A stretch of 64,000 bases of DNA, taken from assembly GCF_947495925.1 (NCBI RefSeq), contig NZ_CANMAU010000005.1, forward strand, positions 248,001 through 312,000, read 5' to 3'. The notes below the pieces were generated by a model. That model worked only from the letters and a program-made list of their open reading frames with translations, was not told the DNA's origin and did no database searches. A program made the position numbers and the translations under genes. Source of the stretch: an uncultured Algibacter sp. Its GTDB lineage: Bacteria; Bacteroidota; Bacteroidia; Flavobacteriales; Flavobacteriaceae. Positions 1-11,900 of this stretch are shown piece after piece (position 1 is the stretch's first letter; the number at the start of each line of letters is the position of its first letter).

Positions 1-3000
1 CTACACATCCAAACTCAACCTCAACTTGTGGATCAAGTAATACAGATGGTGGAAATGTAATATTCCATTCAGACTCACAACCTTCATTATCTCTAACATA
101 AACAATGTGATCACCTCCGTCCAAATTATCAAAGTCAAATATAGTTTGAGCTACATCTCCTGTAATATATGTTCCTGAGATATCGTCTAAACTAACACTG
201 TAAGGTAAAGTCCCGCCCGAAACCTCTATACTGAAAGCTCCATCCAGATCACCCGAACAGATTTCAGGAACCATTGAATTTGGAACAATAGTTAATAGAA
301 CTGCTGAAGGTTCTTTTATTGTAAAATCGAAAGTAACAAAGCACCCTAATTCGTCTTGAGCAATAGCTTGATATGTTCCAGCCATTAAATCACTAAAAAT
401 TGGAGATTCGAAAAATTGATTAAGCTGCGGAGATATCGCATATTTAATAATTCCTGTTCCTCCAGAAGCGGTAATCTCCATAACACCGTCATCACCACCA
501 TTACAAGTCACATCATTCACTGTAGGACTAGCCATTAATGGCTGATCAGGTTCTGTAATTGTTATTACTTCAGAAACTTCTTCACAATCTAAACCACTTG
601 AAACACTTACTTGATACATCCCAACAGGAAGATCTGTAAATACTCCTGCGGTTGTTTGAACTGGAGCAGGTGTTATGTTTGTTCCCGTTCCATCTTGTAA
701 CACATAAATGTAATTACCTAAACCACCTTGAGCTTGGGCCACAATAACGCCGCTACTATCACCTGCACAATTAATGGTTGCATTAGTTTTATCAATCACT
801 ACGGTTAATGGTGGAAGTGGATCAATTTTAATTTCATTGGAAACTGTTGAGATACATCCATTAGCATCCCTAACATAATACATATAAGTACCCGCTGAAA
901 CTGTTATGGTAGTAGATGGATTTAACGATCCCAAAACCGATGTAAAAGCCGGCGAATCACTATAAGAATATGTTCCAGTACCTCCGGTTGCACTTAACGT
1001 TAAGGTCGTTGTAGAAAAACATGTTTGCGATACTGCTTTAACCAAAGTAGCTTCAATAGGTGTTGGTTCTGAAATAGTCACTCTGGCAGTGGTAGCATCA
1101 CAGTTATACCCATCAGCAATAGTTACACTATAAGTCCCCGCTCCTAGTCCATTAAAAATAGGAGATGTTTGAGGTCCTGACGAACTAACCGTTGGTAATA
1201 TTTGATTAAGAGTATATGTGTAATTACTTCCTTGTCCTCCAGATATAACATTAGCCGTAATGCTTGCGTTAGTATCTCCGAAGCAGGTTAAAGTATTTGT
1301 ACTAGCTGTAATGTTACCATCTGTGATAGTTGGAAGTATCAGAGTTACATTATCCGAAGCAATACATCCTCCAGCATCTAAAACGTTAACAGTATAATTT
1401 CCTGCTGTTAAACCTGAAAATGTTCCATTTGATGAATAGGCCACTAAAGCTGAACCTGTTAATTCATATTGATAACTACCCCAACCTCCATTTGCTATGG
1501 CTACTATAGTACCGCCATCGTTATCACAAGTAACACTTGCTGTTTCTATTGCATCAACCATTAGAACCTCTGATGGAGACCCCACAATTATATTTGAAGT
1601 TGCTGAACAAAACGGACTTGCGGTCTCTGTAACAACCACTGAATAATTATCTGCAAGAAGCCCTGTTACTTGTTGAGGGTTCACCGATGTATTACCAGAA
1701 CCTGTTGTAACCGAAGTTCCTAAGCTATTAAAAACCTCATAATTATAAGTCCCTGAATACCCCGTTACATTAATATCAATAGTACCATTGTTATCACTCA
1801 AACAAGTTATGGGCATAGACGTAGTGCTAACCACTGGAGCAGACGGACTTGGCACGACTATCGTTGCATCCATTGTACATGATGTTAATGCATCTGTTAT
1901 CGTAACGGTGTACGTTCCCGATGGTAAACCTGAATATTCATTTACATTCAAAATGGCAGTTGCAGGACTTGGACTAATACTATAAGTATACGAGCCTGAA
2001 CCTCCTGTTTCTGTTATTGTTATTACACCATCATTATCGTTACACGTTGGTAACGTGGTTAATGTAGGTGTTATATTAAGTGGAGCTTGAATGTCAACAC
2101 TCACTAAATTACCACAGCCATTTGTATCTTGAACTTGAACTGTATGTGTCCCTGAATTTAAGTTTGTAATTGTAAATGGTGCTGTTCGAGTTTGGAAAGC
2201 TCCACCATCAACACTATAAGTATATGGCATGATTCCAGCAGCTGTTAAAGCCACATCGATAGTAAAGTTACCTTCTGTAACGGTACATTGATTATTAACG
2301 GTTGCCGTAATAACAGGTTCGGGATCGATATCGATATCTTCATTAATTCTAAATTCGCAACCATTTGCATCTCTAACAACAATATCCCAATTTGTTCTTG
2401 TTGCATAATTTAAATTCAAAACATTACTACTTCCAAAATCTCCTGATGCAGGTGTAAAACCTGATGTTCCTACGGCATACATGTAAGGTCCTGTTCCTCC
2501 TGTAGTTGTTAAAGTAATCTGTGCACCTACATTACAATTTGCATTGTTATTTGATGCAACAACAGACAGGAGTGGTTGTATTGGTTGAGTAATTTGAAAT
2601 ATTCTTGAAGCAGTACATAAAGTACCATCAGCTTCTTCTACAAACAAGGTATAATTACCCGCTGATAACCCTGAGATTGTTGTACTTGCAGAAGCTCCTG
2701 ATAATCCAGTAAATGTTCCATTTTGAGCTGGAGTAATTGGGTTATTCGTTAATTCATCTCTTACTTCGTAATATATTGAAGATACTGATGCGTCGTAATC
2801 TGAAACGGTAAAACTAACCGTACCATCATTATTACCACTACAATTTACGTTAGTCGCTGTTATTGGATCAATAACAATATTAGAAAGAACGGGCGTTGTT
2901 TCTTCTATGATAGAAAAACACCCTCCAGCATCTTCAACTTGAAATTGATACGTAACACCATGGTCAAGCGCTGTAAATGTATGAGTAGTTACGCCAAGTG

Positions 3001-6000
3001 CAGCCGTAAATGCTGTTGAAGGTTGACCATATATTGAAAAGGTAAATGGTCCTGTTCCGGACAGTACAGAAATATCGACTGTAGCACCTGTTGTACATAA
3101 CCCAGTTGTAGCAGTTCCATCCAATTGAATATTTGGAGGAGTATCTATTCGCTGCTCGCTACTTCTAAATTCACATCCATTAGAATCAATAATAGTTACA
3201 TAATAATCACCAAAAACTAAACCTGAAAACGTATTAGTGGTTGACGATGTACTAACACTAGAACCTATTTGAGTATAAGTATTGTCATATAAACTATAAA
3301 CAAATGGAGCGACTCCTCCCGAGGTAATAGAAACATCTAAACTTCCACCGGTACCTGAACTACAATCTACAGGATTTCTTATTATTGAAACACTTATGGG
3401 CTGGGGATTAACCAAACTAACAGAGCCTGTTGCTTCACACGCCTTACTATCTCTAACTACATAGTTATAATTTCCAGCTATTAGGCCTCCAAATACATTT
3501 GAGGATACAAAGGTACTTCCTCCATCTATACTGTAAGTAAATGGTGCTTGCCCTGTTAAGGCTGTTAGTGTAACAGAACCATCATTATCCCCATTACAAG
3601 TTGGGTTTGTAGATGTATTTGTTGCTGTAACTGTAACCGGATCACTAAGTGTTTGTATTATAGATTCAGCTGTACAGCCATTATTATCTGTAATTTGTAT
3701 TTGATAAGTTCCTGAATTTGAGGCTGAATACGTAAATGTTAAACCAGTAGAAACAGCAGTTCCGTATGGGGCTCCATTAAAAGAAACCGCGTAAGTAAAT
3801 GGTGCTGTACCACTAGTAATTGATCCTGTTATAACAGCATCGGGAGATATGGTACAATCAAGGTCTTTTGTAATAACGGTACTAAAAGCTACTGGTGGTA
3901 AAGGTGCAATAGTGTATGATTCTGTATATACACAGTTATTAGCATCTGTTACCTGAAATGTATATGTGTTTGGGACTAAGCCTGTAAAAACCCCATTCGC
4001 TGCACCTGAAATATTTGAAACAGCACTTGCTGGAGCCATTATTTCATATGCTAATGTACCAAATCCTCCTACAGTTGTTAAAGTAACATCTGACACAATA
4101 AGTGGGCAACTTAATGGTGTACTAGCAAATGTTAAATCAGTTGGTGGTGTTAAAGAACTAATTGTCACGGGTGCTGCAATAAATGTACAATTAATAGCAT
4201 CTCTTATGGATACATTATAAGTTCCATCAGTTAAACCTGAAAAAGTTGTCCCATTCTGAAAGTTTACACCATCAATACTATACGTATATGGTGCTGTACC
4301 ACCTGTAACACCAGAAACAGTAATAACACCTGTAGTCGTACATGTATAAGGTGCTGTAACGACTGCGGTACCATCAATTGGATCAGCAGTATGAATTACT
4401 ATCTCTTGTGGTGCCGAAACACAGGCATCGGTTCCAGCTGTATATTGCACAACAACATCATAGTTTCCTGCTGCTAAACCTGCAAATATTGGTGAATTGG
4501 AAAATGTAACTCCGTTATCAATACTATATTCTAAACTATTACCATTTGCATTCGTAACATTTACCTCAATAACTCCTGTATCGGTTCCATCTGCGCATAG
4601 TATATCAGTTTTTACGATATTGAAACTAGGTGCATCTATTTGATCAACCGTTATAGACGTTTCCGCAAAACAGTTATTCGAATCCACTACTCTAATATCG
4701 AATGTACCTGCGGCTGTTACAGGAATTGTTGGTGTGCTCTGAAAAACAGTAGTACTATTTACAAAATAATAGTAGGGAGGTGTTCCTCCAACTGGGTAAA
4801 CAGTGATTTCCCCTTCTGTACAAGTTAATGGTTTTGTTAAAGCTGAAGTAGCTACCAAAAGAGGCGGTTGAATAATTTCTATGTCACCTGAAAACACACA
4901 ACCGTCTTCCGTAGAAACATCAACCGTGTAAGTTCCGGCATTTAAGTTCGAAAACGTATAATCGCTTTGAGTGATAGGTCCAACACTATTAACCAAAGTT
5001 CCTCCTTGGGAAATTGAAAAGAAGTACTGAGGGCGTGCATCATTCGCTGCAATAGCCACACTACCTTGTTCTCCATGACATAATGGTTGAGTAATTATTG
5101 TTGATACTGAAAAATCATGATCAACAATTTGAACATCAGGTACAGTAAAAATACAAGGATTTGGAGTTACCCCTACTTGTCTAATATATACGGTATATAG
5201 GTTTGCTGTAGTTACTGAAAATGTATTACTTGATTGGTAATTAGTTCCGTCAAGGCTAAACTCATATCCACTAGATACACCTCCAACCGCAATTTCACCA
5301 GGTACTGTACAGTATATATCTCTGGATGTTACAGTAGGCTCCAATAAATTTGTGTATATATTAAAATAAAACTGATTAAAACAACCTCCTGAATAATTTA
5401 AAGTCAACCTATACTGCCCTAAAGTATCTGCCATAAAGTTGGCTCCTGTAGCTACTTCATTCCACGTACACCCTGAATCTTCATTCGCACAATCTTGATT
5501 TGTAACAGCCGCACAACTTCCTTCATCCAATTTCTCCCATATCATTGATGTTGTATCCGTTATGCCCGTTTCAATCAATCTAGCTCCGTTCGATCCACAT
5601 ATATAAATATTTGGCAATTCTTTACCATCGTTAGGACATGTGACAACCTCATCTGCATAAGGTATTACGGGATTAGTAACGTTTGCACCAAATGTAACCA
5701 CCTCAAATACTTGATCAGTATCTTGACATGGAGCAATGGCATAATTATGCACATAATATGTTCCTGTTTCTGTTACAGTTATAGATTGAGATGTTCCAAT
5801 TACCGGAGTTCCAGTAGGACTCGTTGACCATGAATGCGTGTCATAGCCATTACCAGCAGTTAATTCCACACTTGCCCCACACAGAATTACTTCTTCTTCA
5901 AAAGTACAATCATTAATATCGGCTAAAAAGTTGGTCGCTCCTGGTGTTAATAGACACCCCGTATTCGTGTTAAAACTAGGATCGTCAGAAATAACAAAAT

Positions 6001-7483
6001 CTGGGTTAATGGTTCCTTTATAAGTTGAATAAGCTTGGTTATCAATATTATTTGAACAAGCATCAACAAGTAAGCTACAAGTTGAAACCACAGTAACTTT
6101 AAACCTAATTGCAGATACTGGATCGTTTTCTTCAACGATATCCCTATCTACGCTAAAAATTAGCTCTCTTGTTAAGGGGTCATAACTTTGAACCGTTACT
6201 CCTGGTGGTAAAAATTCTATATCTGCTGGGTAATTAAAAACAATATTTATTGGTAAAATATCTCTAATAATTAAATCCGTTGCATCATCATTACCATTAT
6301 TCTGAAATCCAATAGTATAATATAACTCATCTCCTAAATCTACTATCTGACCTCCAATATCGTTCCCTAGTTCATCTTCTACTATTTTTGTTAAAACAAT
6401 ATTAGGAGCAATAATTTCAATAGAAAAAGCATTAAAATAGAAGTAATAAATATCTAAATTACTTCCTAAGCTGATAGTTGCAGAAGTTGCTCCATTTGCT
6501 ATTAACGTATTTCCTGCATTAGGAACATTAATTATTCCAGAGTCAAAGCCTAAAGTATTTGAACCATCAGGCAACCTAGTGGTCATTATCTCTGGCGTAT
6601 TCGTAATAGGATCAATAATTGATGAGGTACTATTAAAAAAGTTATCCTCCTCTCTAATTATTGTTCCGGCGTTATTAGTTGCACTAATAGGTGTTCCATT
6701 CATTAATAAGTAATCCCCTTCCCATCTTCTATCTCCTTCAATCGTGCTAAAGGCATATTTTGCCCGAACCGGGCCAGTAGGAATGGTTTTAAAACCATTA
6801 ACAGGAAACGTTTCGTTTATAGTACTTGTTATTTTAGTAAACCCATCGAAAGACGTAATGTATTTACTTGGTAAAAGTGGGTCTTCATAGACTACAAAAA
6901 GTGACCATCCAGCAGAAAGACCTTCGCTATTTGGTTTAGGCCCTACCATTGAAGATATATTAGCAACGCCATATGTTCCTTCAGGATTTGCTAAAGCAGT
7001 TAACATATCTGTTACGTCATGATAATAAGCATATGTATTTGAAAACCTGTCATTAGCAGCGTTTTGATAATATATTTCTGTTCCTGTAATATCTACATAA
7101 GATCCTCCAGGAACTTTAAATTTAATATCTGAGATTGGCGTATCACCATCTACAACAGCACTCCAATATAATCCCGCGTATACTATTCTGTAACAACTTA
7201 CATCGTTCGGTACGTCTAAGTCGGCAGTACTTGAATTAAACGTACTTGGATCTCCATCTATATCGACAAATACAGCTGCATCCAATTGATCATTAGTATT
7301 TGTTCCGTTATACGGATCACTAACATGTATACCTACATTACTATTTCCAATTTGAAGTATATCTCCCTTAATAGCTTGGTCATATCTAGGACTAAATGGG
7401 ACTAGATTTTGAGAAAACAATTGCACACTTAATAATAGCAAAGCAATAACAAACAAGTTGTTTGAACAAGTAGGTTTTTTCAT
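1..7483 (-). CDS. Second giant SprB-like surface adhesin, 3' end outside window
   Basis: The frame is open from an ATG at 7483 to the window edge, giving the first 2494 residues. A signal peptide (MKKPTCSNNLFVIALLLL, cleaved near FSQ) is followed by an N-terminal domain of about 350 residues. Next is a DUF11-like segment (VLTKIVEDELGNDIGG), a Cys-rich domain (IWEKLDEGSC), then a long chain of SprB-type beta repeats, each with a C-x-G-x-x-D-G-like start, an APYTYSIDG-like core and a D-x-N-G-C end. It matches the 4636-aa neighbour domain by domain. The last visible residues (LLDPQVEVEFGCV) align near residue 4440 of that protein, so roughly 200 residues should be missing, including the type IX secretion C-terminal domain. 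It lies downstream of sprF after a 450-bp gap. SprB-family proteins are mobile cell-surface adhesins of gliding; use of this paralogue in gliding or attachment is inferred. Confidence 0.88.
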   Translation of the reverse strand, partial: MKKPTCSNNLFVIALLLLSVQLFSQNLVPFSPRYDQAIKGDILQIGNSNVGIHVSDPYNGTNTNDQLDAAVFVDIDGDPSTFNSSTADLDVPNDVSCYRIVYAGLYWSAVVDGDTPISDIKFKVPGGSYVDITGTEIYYQNAANDRFSNTYAYYHDVTDMLTALANPEGTYGVANISSMVGPKPNSEGLSAGWSLFVVYEDPLLPSKYITSFDGFTKITSTINETFPVNGFKTIPTGPVRAKYAFSTIEGDRRWEGDYLLMNGTPISATNNAGTIIREEDNFFNSTSSIIDPITNTPEIMTTRLPDGSNTLGFDSGIINVPNAGNTLIANGATSATISLGSNLDIYYFYFNAFSIEIIAPNIVLTKIVEDELGNDIGGQIVDLGDELYYTIGFQNNGNDDATDLIIRDILPINIVFNYPADIEFLPPGVTVQSYDPLTRELIFSVDRDIVEENDPVSAIRFKVTVVSTCSLLVDACSNNIDNQAYSTYKGTINPDFVISDDPSFNTNTGCLLTPGATNFLADINDCTFEEEVILCGASVELTAGNGYDTHSWSTSPTGTPVIGTSQSITVTETGTYYVHNYAIAPCQDTDQVFEVVTFGANVTNPVIPYADEVVTCPNDGKELPNIYICGSNGARLIETGITDTTSMIWEKLDEGSCAAVTNQDCANEDSGCTWNEVATGANFMADTLGQYRLTLNYSGGCFNQFYFNIYTNLLEPTVTSRDIYCTVPGEIAVGGVSSGYEFSLDGTNYQSSNTFSVTTANLYTVYIRQVGVTPNPCIFTVPDVQIVDHDFSVSTIITQPLCHGEQGSVAIAANDARPQYFFSISQGGTLVNSVGPITQSDYTFSNLNAGTYTVDVSTEDGCVFSGDIEIIQPPLLVATSALTKPLTCTEGEITVYPVGGTPPYYYFVNSTTVFQSTPTIPVTAAGTFDIRVVDSNNCFAETSITVDQIDAPSFNIVKTDILCADGTDTGVIEVNVTNANGNSLEYSIDNGVTFSNSPIFAGLAAGNYDVVVQYTAGTDACVSAPQEIVIHTADPIDGTAVVTAPYTCTTTGVITVSGVTGGTAPYTYSIDGVNFQNGTTFSGLTDGTYNVSIRDAINCTFIAAPVTISSLTPPTDLTFASTPLSCPLIVSDVTLTTVGGFGTLAYEIMAPASAVSNISGAANGVFTGLVPNTYTFQVTDANNCVYTESYTIAPLPPVAFSTVITKDLDCTISPDAVITGSITSGTAPFTYAVSFNGAPYGTAVSTGLTFTYSASNSGTYQIQITDNNGCTAESIIQTLSDPVTVTATNTSTNPTCNGDNDGSVTLTALTGQAPFTYSIDGGSTFVSSNVFGGLIAGNYNYVVRDSKACEATGSVSLVNPQPISVSIIRNPVDCSSGTGGSLDVSITSGGVAPFVYSLYDNTYTQIGSSVSTSSTTNTFSGLVFGDYYVTIIDSNGCEFRSSEQRIDTPPNIQLDGTATTGLCTTGATVDISVLSGTGPFTFSIYGQPSTAFTAALGVTTHTFTALDHGVTYQFQVEDAGGCFSIIEETTPVLSNIVIDPITATNVNCSGNNDGTVSFTVSDYDASVSSIYYEVRDELTNNPITPAQNGTFTGLSGASASTTISGLSAGNYTLFVEEADGTLCTASRIFQITQPIQPLLSVVASNNNANCNVGAQITLTTTGGTGPYMYAVGTSGFTPASGDFGSSNVLNLNYATRTNWDIVVRDANGCEFRINEDIDIDPEPVITATVNNQCTVTEGNFTIDVALTAAGIMPYTYSVDGGAFQTRTAPFTITNLNSGTHTVQVQDTNGCGNLVSVDIQAPLNITPTLTTLPTCNDNDGVITITETGGSGSYTYSISPSPATAILNVNEYSGLPSGTYTVTITDALTSCTMDATIVVPSPSAPVVSTTSMPITCLSDNNGTIDINVTGYSGTYNYEVFNSLGTSVTTGSGNTSVNPQQVTGLLADNYSVVVTETASPFCSATSNIIVGSPSEVLMVDAIETASVTCDNDGGTIVAIANGGWGSYQYELTGSALVAYSSNGTFSGLTAGNYTVNVLDAGGCIASDNVTLILPTITDGNITASTNTLTCFGDTNASITANVISGGQGSNYTYTLNQILPTVSSSGPQTSPIFNGLGAGTYSVTIADGYNCDATTARVTISEPTPIEATLVKAVSQTCFSTTTLTLSATGGTGTYSYSDSPAFTSVLGSLNPSTTITVSAGTYMYYVRDANGCISTVSNEIKIDPLPPLTVVIDKTNATINCAGDSSGVIVAQAQGGLGNYIYVLQDGTGTNITPAPVQTTAGVFTDLPVGMYQVSVSSGLDCEEVSEVITITEPDQPLMASPTVNDVTCNGGDDGVMEITASGGTGIIKYAISPQLNQFFESPIFSDLMAGTYQAIAQDELGCFVTFDFTIKEPSAVLLTIVPNSMVPEICSGDLDGAFSIEVSGGTLPYSVSLDDISGTYITGDVAQTIFDFDNLDGGDHIVYVRDNEGCESEWNITFPPSVLLDPQVEVEFGCV

Positions 7484-7934
7484 GGCGGTTATATTTAGAT
7501 CTCTTTTTTACTTGGGGCTTTCAAAAAGAAATATTAATCTTTAATTAATTATTATAACATCTATAATATCTATGTAAGAATATTTCCTCAAAATATTCCT
7601 TATACCTGTATAATAATACTCTTAGACGATTTAAATATCGGAATTTTTAAAAGAAAAATGTAAGGGAATAGGAAAATATAGTTATTTAGTCAGAATTTTA
7701 TGCCGTTTATCCGATTTTTACATTGATTTGTAGGAAAAACATTTCAATAAAATATGTTTTGTAAAAATCCAAAACACTAATATTTACGTATGTCCTTATT
7801 ATGTAAATAAAAAAAGAGTTTATAAGTATCATATTATCTCAAAAGTAAAACCATAAACAACTTATTATTAGATACTTAACTTAAAATTAAGTTAGCGAAG
7901 GTATGTAAAGGAAAGCTAAAAAATAATAGATAAC
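7484..7934. other. Intergenic region between sprF and the second sprB-like gene
   Basis: There is no credible gene in these 451 bases. A perfect short inverted repeat (TAACTTAA-AA-TTAAGTTA, 7877..7894) lies about 40 bases past the sprF stop. A looser pair, TAAGTATC and GATACTTA, flanks a long loop at about 7822..7878. Neither is followed by a T-run on the minus strand, so termination is uncertain. One weak minus-strand -7-like box (TACTTTTG, 7847..7840) lacks a matching TTG. The second sprB-like gene probably has its own promoter here because of the gap size. Confidence 0.4.
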
Positions 7935-8954
7935 TCAATAGCGTACAGGACTTTGAGTACATGGACAGTTACTTATACCTTGTAAGAAGTTTAGCCCAAT
8001 GGTTACAACATGAGTTCCTGAACTGTAATTTGCTATTTGATTTGTAGTGATTTGATAGGCGTATCCAAAATAGAATAGTGATTTTTGAAAACCTAGCATA
8101 GGTCCAACATTTAAAGGCTTAAAAAGCTGATCATTTAAGAATCGATAGGATACACCTGCCCACAAGTAGTTTTCACCCCTACTATATTTTCTTAATTTAA
8201 AGCTCATATCTGTACTTGAACGACTATCACTACTAAACATTTGATAAAAGATAGATGGTTCAAATTCTAAACCACTTTTCTTTTTTCCTTTAAAGGTATA
8301 CCCTGAATATATCTGATAATTAAGTAATAGTCTTGGTTCTTTTACTCTAATACTTTCGTCAAAATTTTTATCTAATATATTGTTAACATTAAAACTTAAA
8401 AAGAATCCTTTATTTCTATACAATACGCCAACATCAAAGTTATTATTAGTTGTTCTCCTATCATCTGTTACAAATGGATCTAATGTTGGATTTTCGGTTC
8501 CTCCATCAAAGTTTTCTATATCAATTCTGAATGTGTTAACATTATAAGATATACCAAATGACAAGTATTGTTTTGTATAATAATCTAAAATAAGATGGTG
8601 TGCGAAAGAAAATTTAAATCCAGTTTGTCTTGTATTTCCATTTTTGTCATTATATAACGATAATCCAATACCCGATCGATCCCATATTCTAAAGTCGCCA
8701 TAAAGAGATTGATTATCTGGAGCACCTGCAACACCCGCCCATTGGGATAAACCATTAGCTCTAATCTTTAGGTTATCGCCAATCCCAGCGTAAGTAGGAG
8801 AAACTACAAAATTGTTATCTGCTAAATACTGCGTAAAAACTGGCAAATTTAGTTCTTGCCCATACCCTCTTAGTACCACTAAAAGTAATATGTATATGAT
8901 TAGTTTTCGTTTTTGCATAATCCTAATTATTAGTGAATTTATGGCTCTTTCCAT
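7935..8954 (-). CDS. sprF: SprF, PorP/SprF-family outer membrane protein
   Basis: This 339-residue protein has the PorP/SprF-family layout. A signal peptide (MQKRKLIIYILLLVV...) is followed by the conserved start of the mature protein (LNLPVFTQYLADNNFVVSPT), then alternating beta strands of an outer membrane barrel and a C-terminus ending in an aromatic strand. In F. johnsoniae SprF is needed to put SprB on the surface through the type IX system. Here it follows sprB directly: the sprB stop TAA and this ATG share one base (TAATG), which suggests translational coupling. A second ATG 12 codons in (8918) gives a cleaner signal peptide and may be the true start. The pairing with the giant gene makes it the dedicated partner of that adhesin. 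Confidence 0.88.
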   Translation of the reverse strand: MERAINSLIIRIMQKRKLIIYILLLVVLRGYGQELNLPVFTQYLADNNFVVSPTYAGIGDNLKIRANGLSQWAGVAGAPDNQSLYGDFRIWDRSGIGLSLYNDKNGNTRQTGFKFSFAHHLILDYYTKQYLSFGISYNVNTFRIDIENFDGGTENPTLDPFVTDDRRTTNNNFDVGVLYRNKGFFLSFNVNNILDKNFDESIRVKEPRLLLNYQIYSGYTFKGKKKSGLEFEPSIFYQMFSSDSRSSTDMSFKLRKYSRGENYLWAGVSYRFLNDQLFKPLNVGPMLGFQKSLFYFGYAYQITTNQIANYSSGTHVVTIGLNFLQGISNCPCTQSPVRY

Positions 8955-11900
8955 TATCTATACAATGTAAAGTGTCCTATAAATTCACGATCATCTTTTG
9001 GGTCGTTTAGCTTTAATATATACCAATAGTCTCCAGATGGCAATGCTTTATTTTTATAATTTCCATCCCATTTTTCATTTACTCTTAGCAGCACTATCTC
9101 GCGCCCGTATCGATCAAAAACATGTACTGTTAAATCTTTGTATTGCGTGGTACAACCAGGTCCCCATTCATCTAATGTTCCATCACCATTTGGTGTGAAA
9201 TAATTTGAAATACATACATCAACATATTCAAAATATCTTGTCACTGCTGAAACGCATCCATTGGCATCTGTTACATTTACCGTATAATCTCCCGAACTAT
9301 ATATATAAAATTTTTCTTCATCACCATATTCTTCTCCGTTAACAGAATAGGTATAAGGGGCCACCCCTCCTGAAACAGAAGAGACAATTTGGTTTAATTC
9401 TCCATCATTAATTGTAATATGCAATGGGTCAATTTGATCAATATCAAATTCTTGACTTAATTCTTCGCACCCATTGGTATGCCTTACCGTTATAATATGA
9501 TCGCTTCCGGAAGGAACATCGGTAAACATATTACTTGACTGAAATAAACTTCCATCTAGAGAATAATCTACATCTGATAAATCTGTAATACTTGAATGCA
9601 CGGAAACAGTTACGGTATTAGTTGACAAATTGGTGGTACAACCATATTCGATAGCCACTTGAGGTTCTAATAAAACAGACTCTGGTAGTGTAATATTCCA
9701 TTCAGATTCGCAGTCTTGAGCATCTCTAACATAAACTATATGATTACCCCCACTCAAATTATCAAAGTCAAATTGAGTTTGCGCAGGTGTTCCTAACGCA
9801 TACGTACCATCAATATCGTCTAGACTATAGCTATATGGCATTGTGCCTCCAGTAATATTTACACTAAATGCGCCATCAAGATCCCCAGAACAAATCTCAG
9901 GTACAATAGAATTAGGAACTATACTCAATAAAACTTCTGTAGGCTCATTAATTACAAAATCAATTAGCACAAAACACCCCAATTCATCTTGAACAATAGC
10001 TTGATAAGTACCCTCTGTTAAATCTTCAAAAATTGGAAATTCAAAAAATTGATTTAATTGTGGAGAAATAGCATACTTAATAAGTCCAGTACCTCCTGTA
10101 GCTATTATTTCTATACTTCCATTGTCTCCACCAGCACATGTAACGTCTGTTGTGCTAAATGAGGTTTCCAGTGTAAAAGAAGGCTCAGTAATCTCTACTT
10201 GTTCTGAAACTTCCTCACAATCAATGCCACTTGTTACACGCACTTGATATGTACCTGCAGGTAAATCAGTAAATACGCCTGGGTTACTTTGGGTCGGGGC
10301 TGGTGTAATATCTATTCCTATTTCATCTTGCAATATGTATGTATAATTACCTAAGCCTCCTATCGCACTAGCTACTATAACTCCAGTGTTGTCACCCTTA
10401 CAATTTATAAAAGCGTTGGTAGCATCTATATTTACTTGAAGTTTAGGCACAGGATCTATAGTTATTTCGTTTGATACTTGAGAATTACATGCATTTGCAT
10501 CTCTAACATAATATTTATAAGTTATTGAAGTCGTCTCAGGGAAAACTGTAATAGTTACATCTGTGGTAAAGCTTCCAATAACATTTGCAAAAAATGCATC
10601 ATCACTATATTCATAGGATCCTGTTCCTCCTTTAGCACTTAAAGTAAGTGTCGATCCTGATGTACAGGTCTCAGAAGTTGATTGAACTAACAAAGCCTCA
10701 ACTAAACTTGGTTCAGTAATAACTACGTTCCTTGTTGTAAATTCACAACTATACCCATCTTGTATAAGCACATTATATGTTCCTGCTCCTAACCCTGTAA
10801 AAGTACTAGAGGTTTGGGGTCCTGATGATGTAGCTACTGGTAAAATTCTATTAAGTGTAAATGTATAATTACTGCCCTGTCCGCCTCTTACATTAGTCAC
10901 TTCAATACTAGAATTTGTATCTCCGAAGCATAAAACAGGTGTTAGAGTAGTAGCTATATCTGCAGTAATTGCTTGTGGATTTACTAGCAATACGTTTGTT
11001 GAAGCTACACAACCTTTACTATCTCGAACGCTAATTAAATAATCTCCTGCTACTAATCCTGAGAAATTTGACATATTGGCATATGCACTTATAATACCTC
11101 CTGCAGCAAATTCTAATTGAAATTCATAATCACCAGGCCATCCACCTGATGCCCCAGCAGAAATTGAACCATCATTGTTCCCACTTACACATGTAATTTC
11201 AGTATGTGTTTCTGAAATACTCAAGGCTTCAGTTGGTGCCGTAATGGTAAAGTTCTTGCTAATCGAACAAAACGGTGTATTTGTGAGACTTGCTGTAATG
11301 TTGTAAGTACCTGAACTCAAACCAGAAATAGTAATTGGTCCTAGATTGGCAGCTGTTCCTGACGTTACAGGATTACCTAGTACATCATCAATTGTATACG
11401 TAAATGGACCAGATTCATCTGTTGGGTTTGGTGTTCTATCTATAAATGTGATGTCAATACTGCCATCAGAATCACTAAAACAGGTCACATTAGCAACATT
11501 GTCTATAGTTACATCAAAGGTGTTTGGATCATTTACATAGTGTACAGTCTGTAAACTACAGCCTGTATCTGTATTTTCAGCAGTAATAATATAATCACCA
11601 ATTGGTAAACTTGTGAATATTCCATTAATATTTGTTTGATTTGCAATAGCTCCACTAACATCTTCTAAAGTATACTCTAAATTTGTTGGGGTTCCTCCTG
11701 TTGAAGTGACTGAAACAGTGATGTCTTCATCATTGATACATGTGATGGCATTATCAATAACGACATCTAAAGTATTCAATTGAATAAAAGGTTGTATGGT
11801 AGCCGCTGTATCTCCTTGACAGCCTTTATCATCGTATATATTAATAGTATAAGTTCCTCCTAGTAAATCGGTTTCGGTATAAAGATTACTGCTAGTTGCT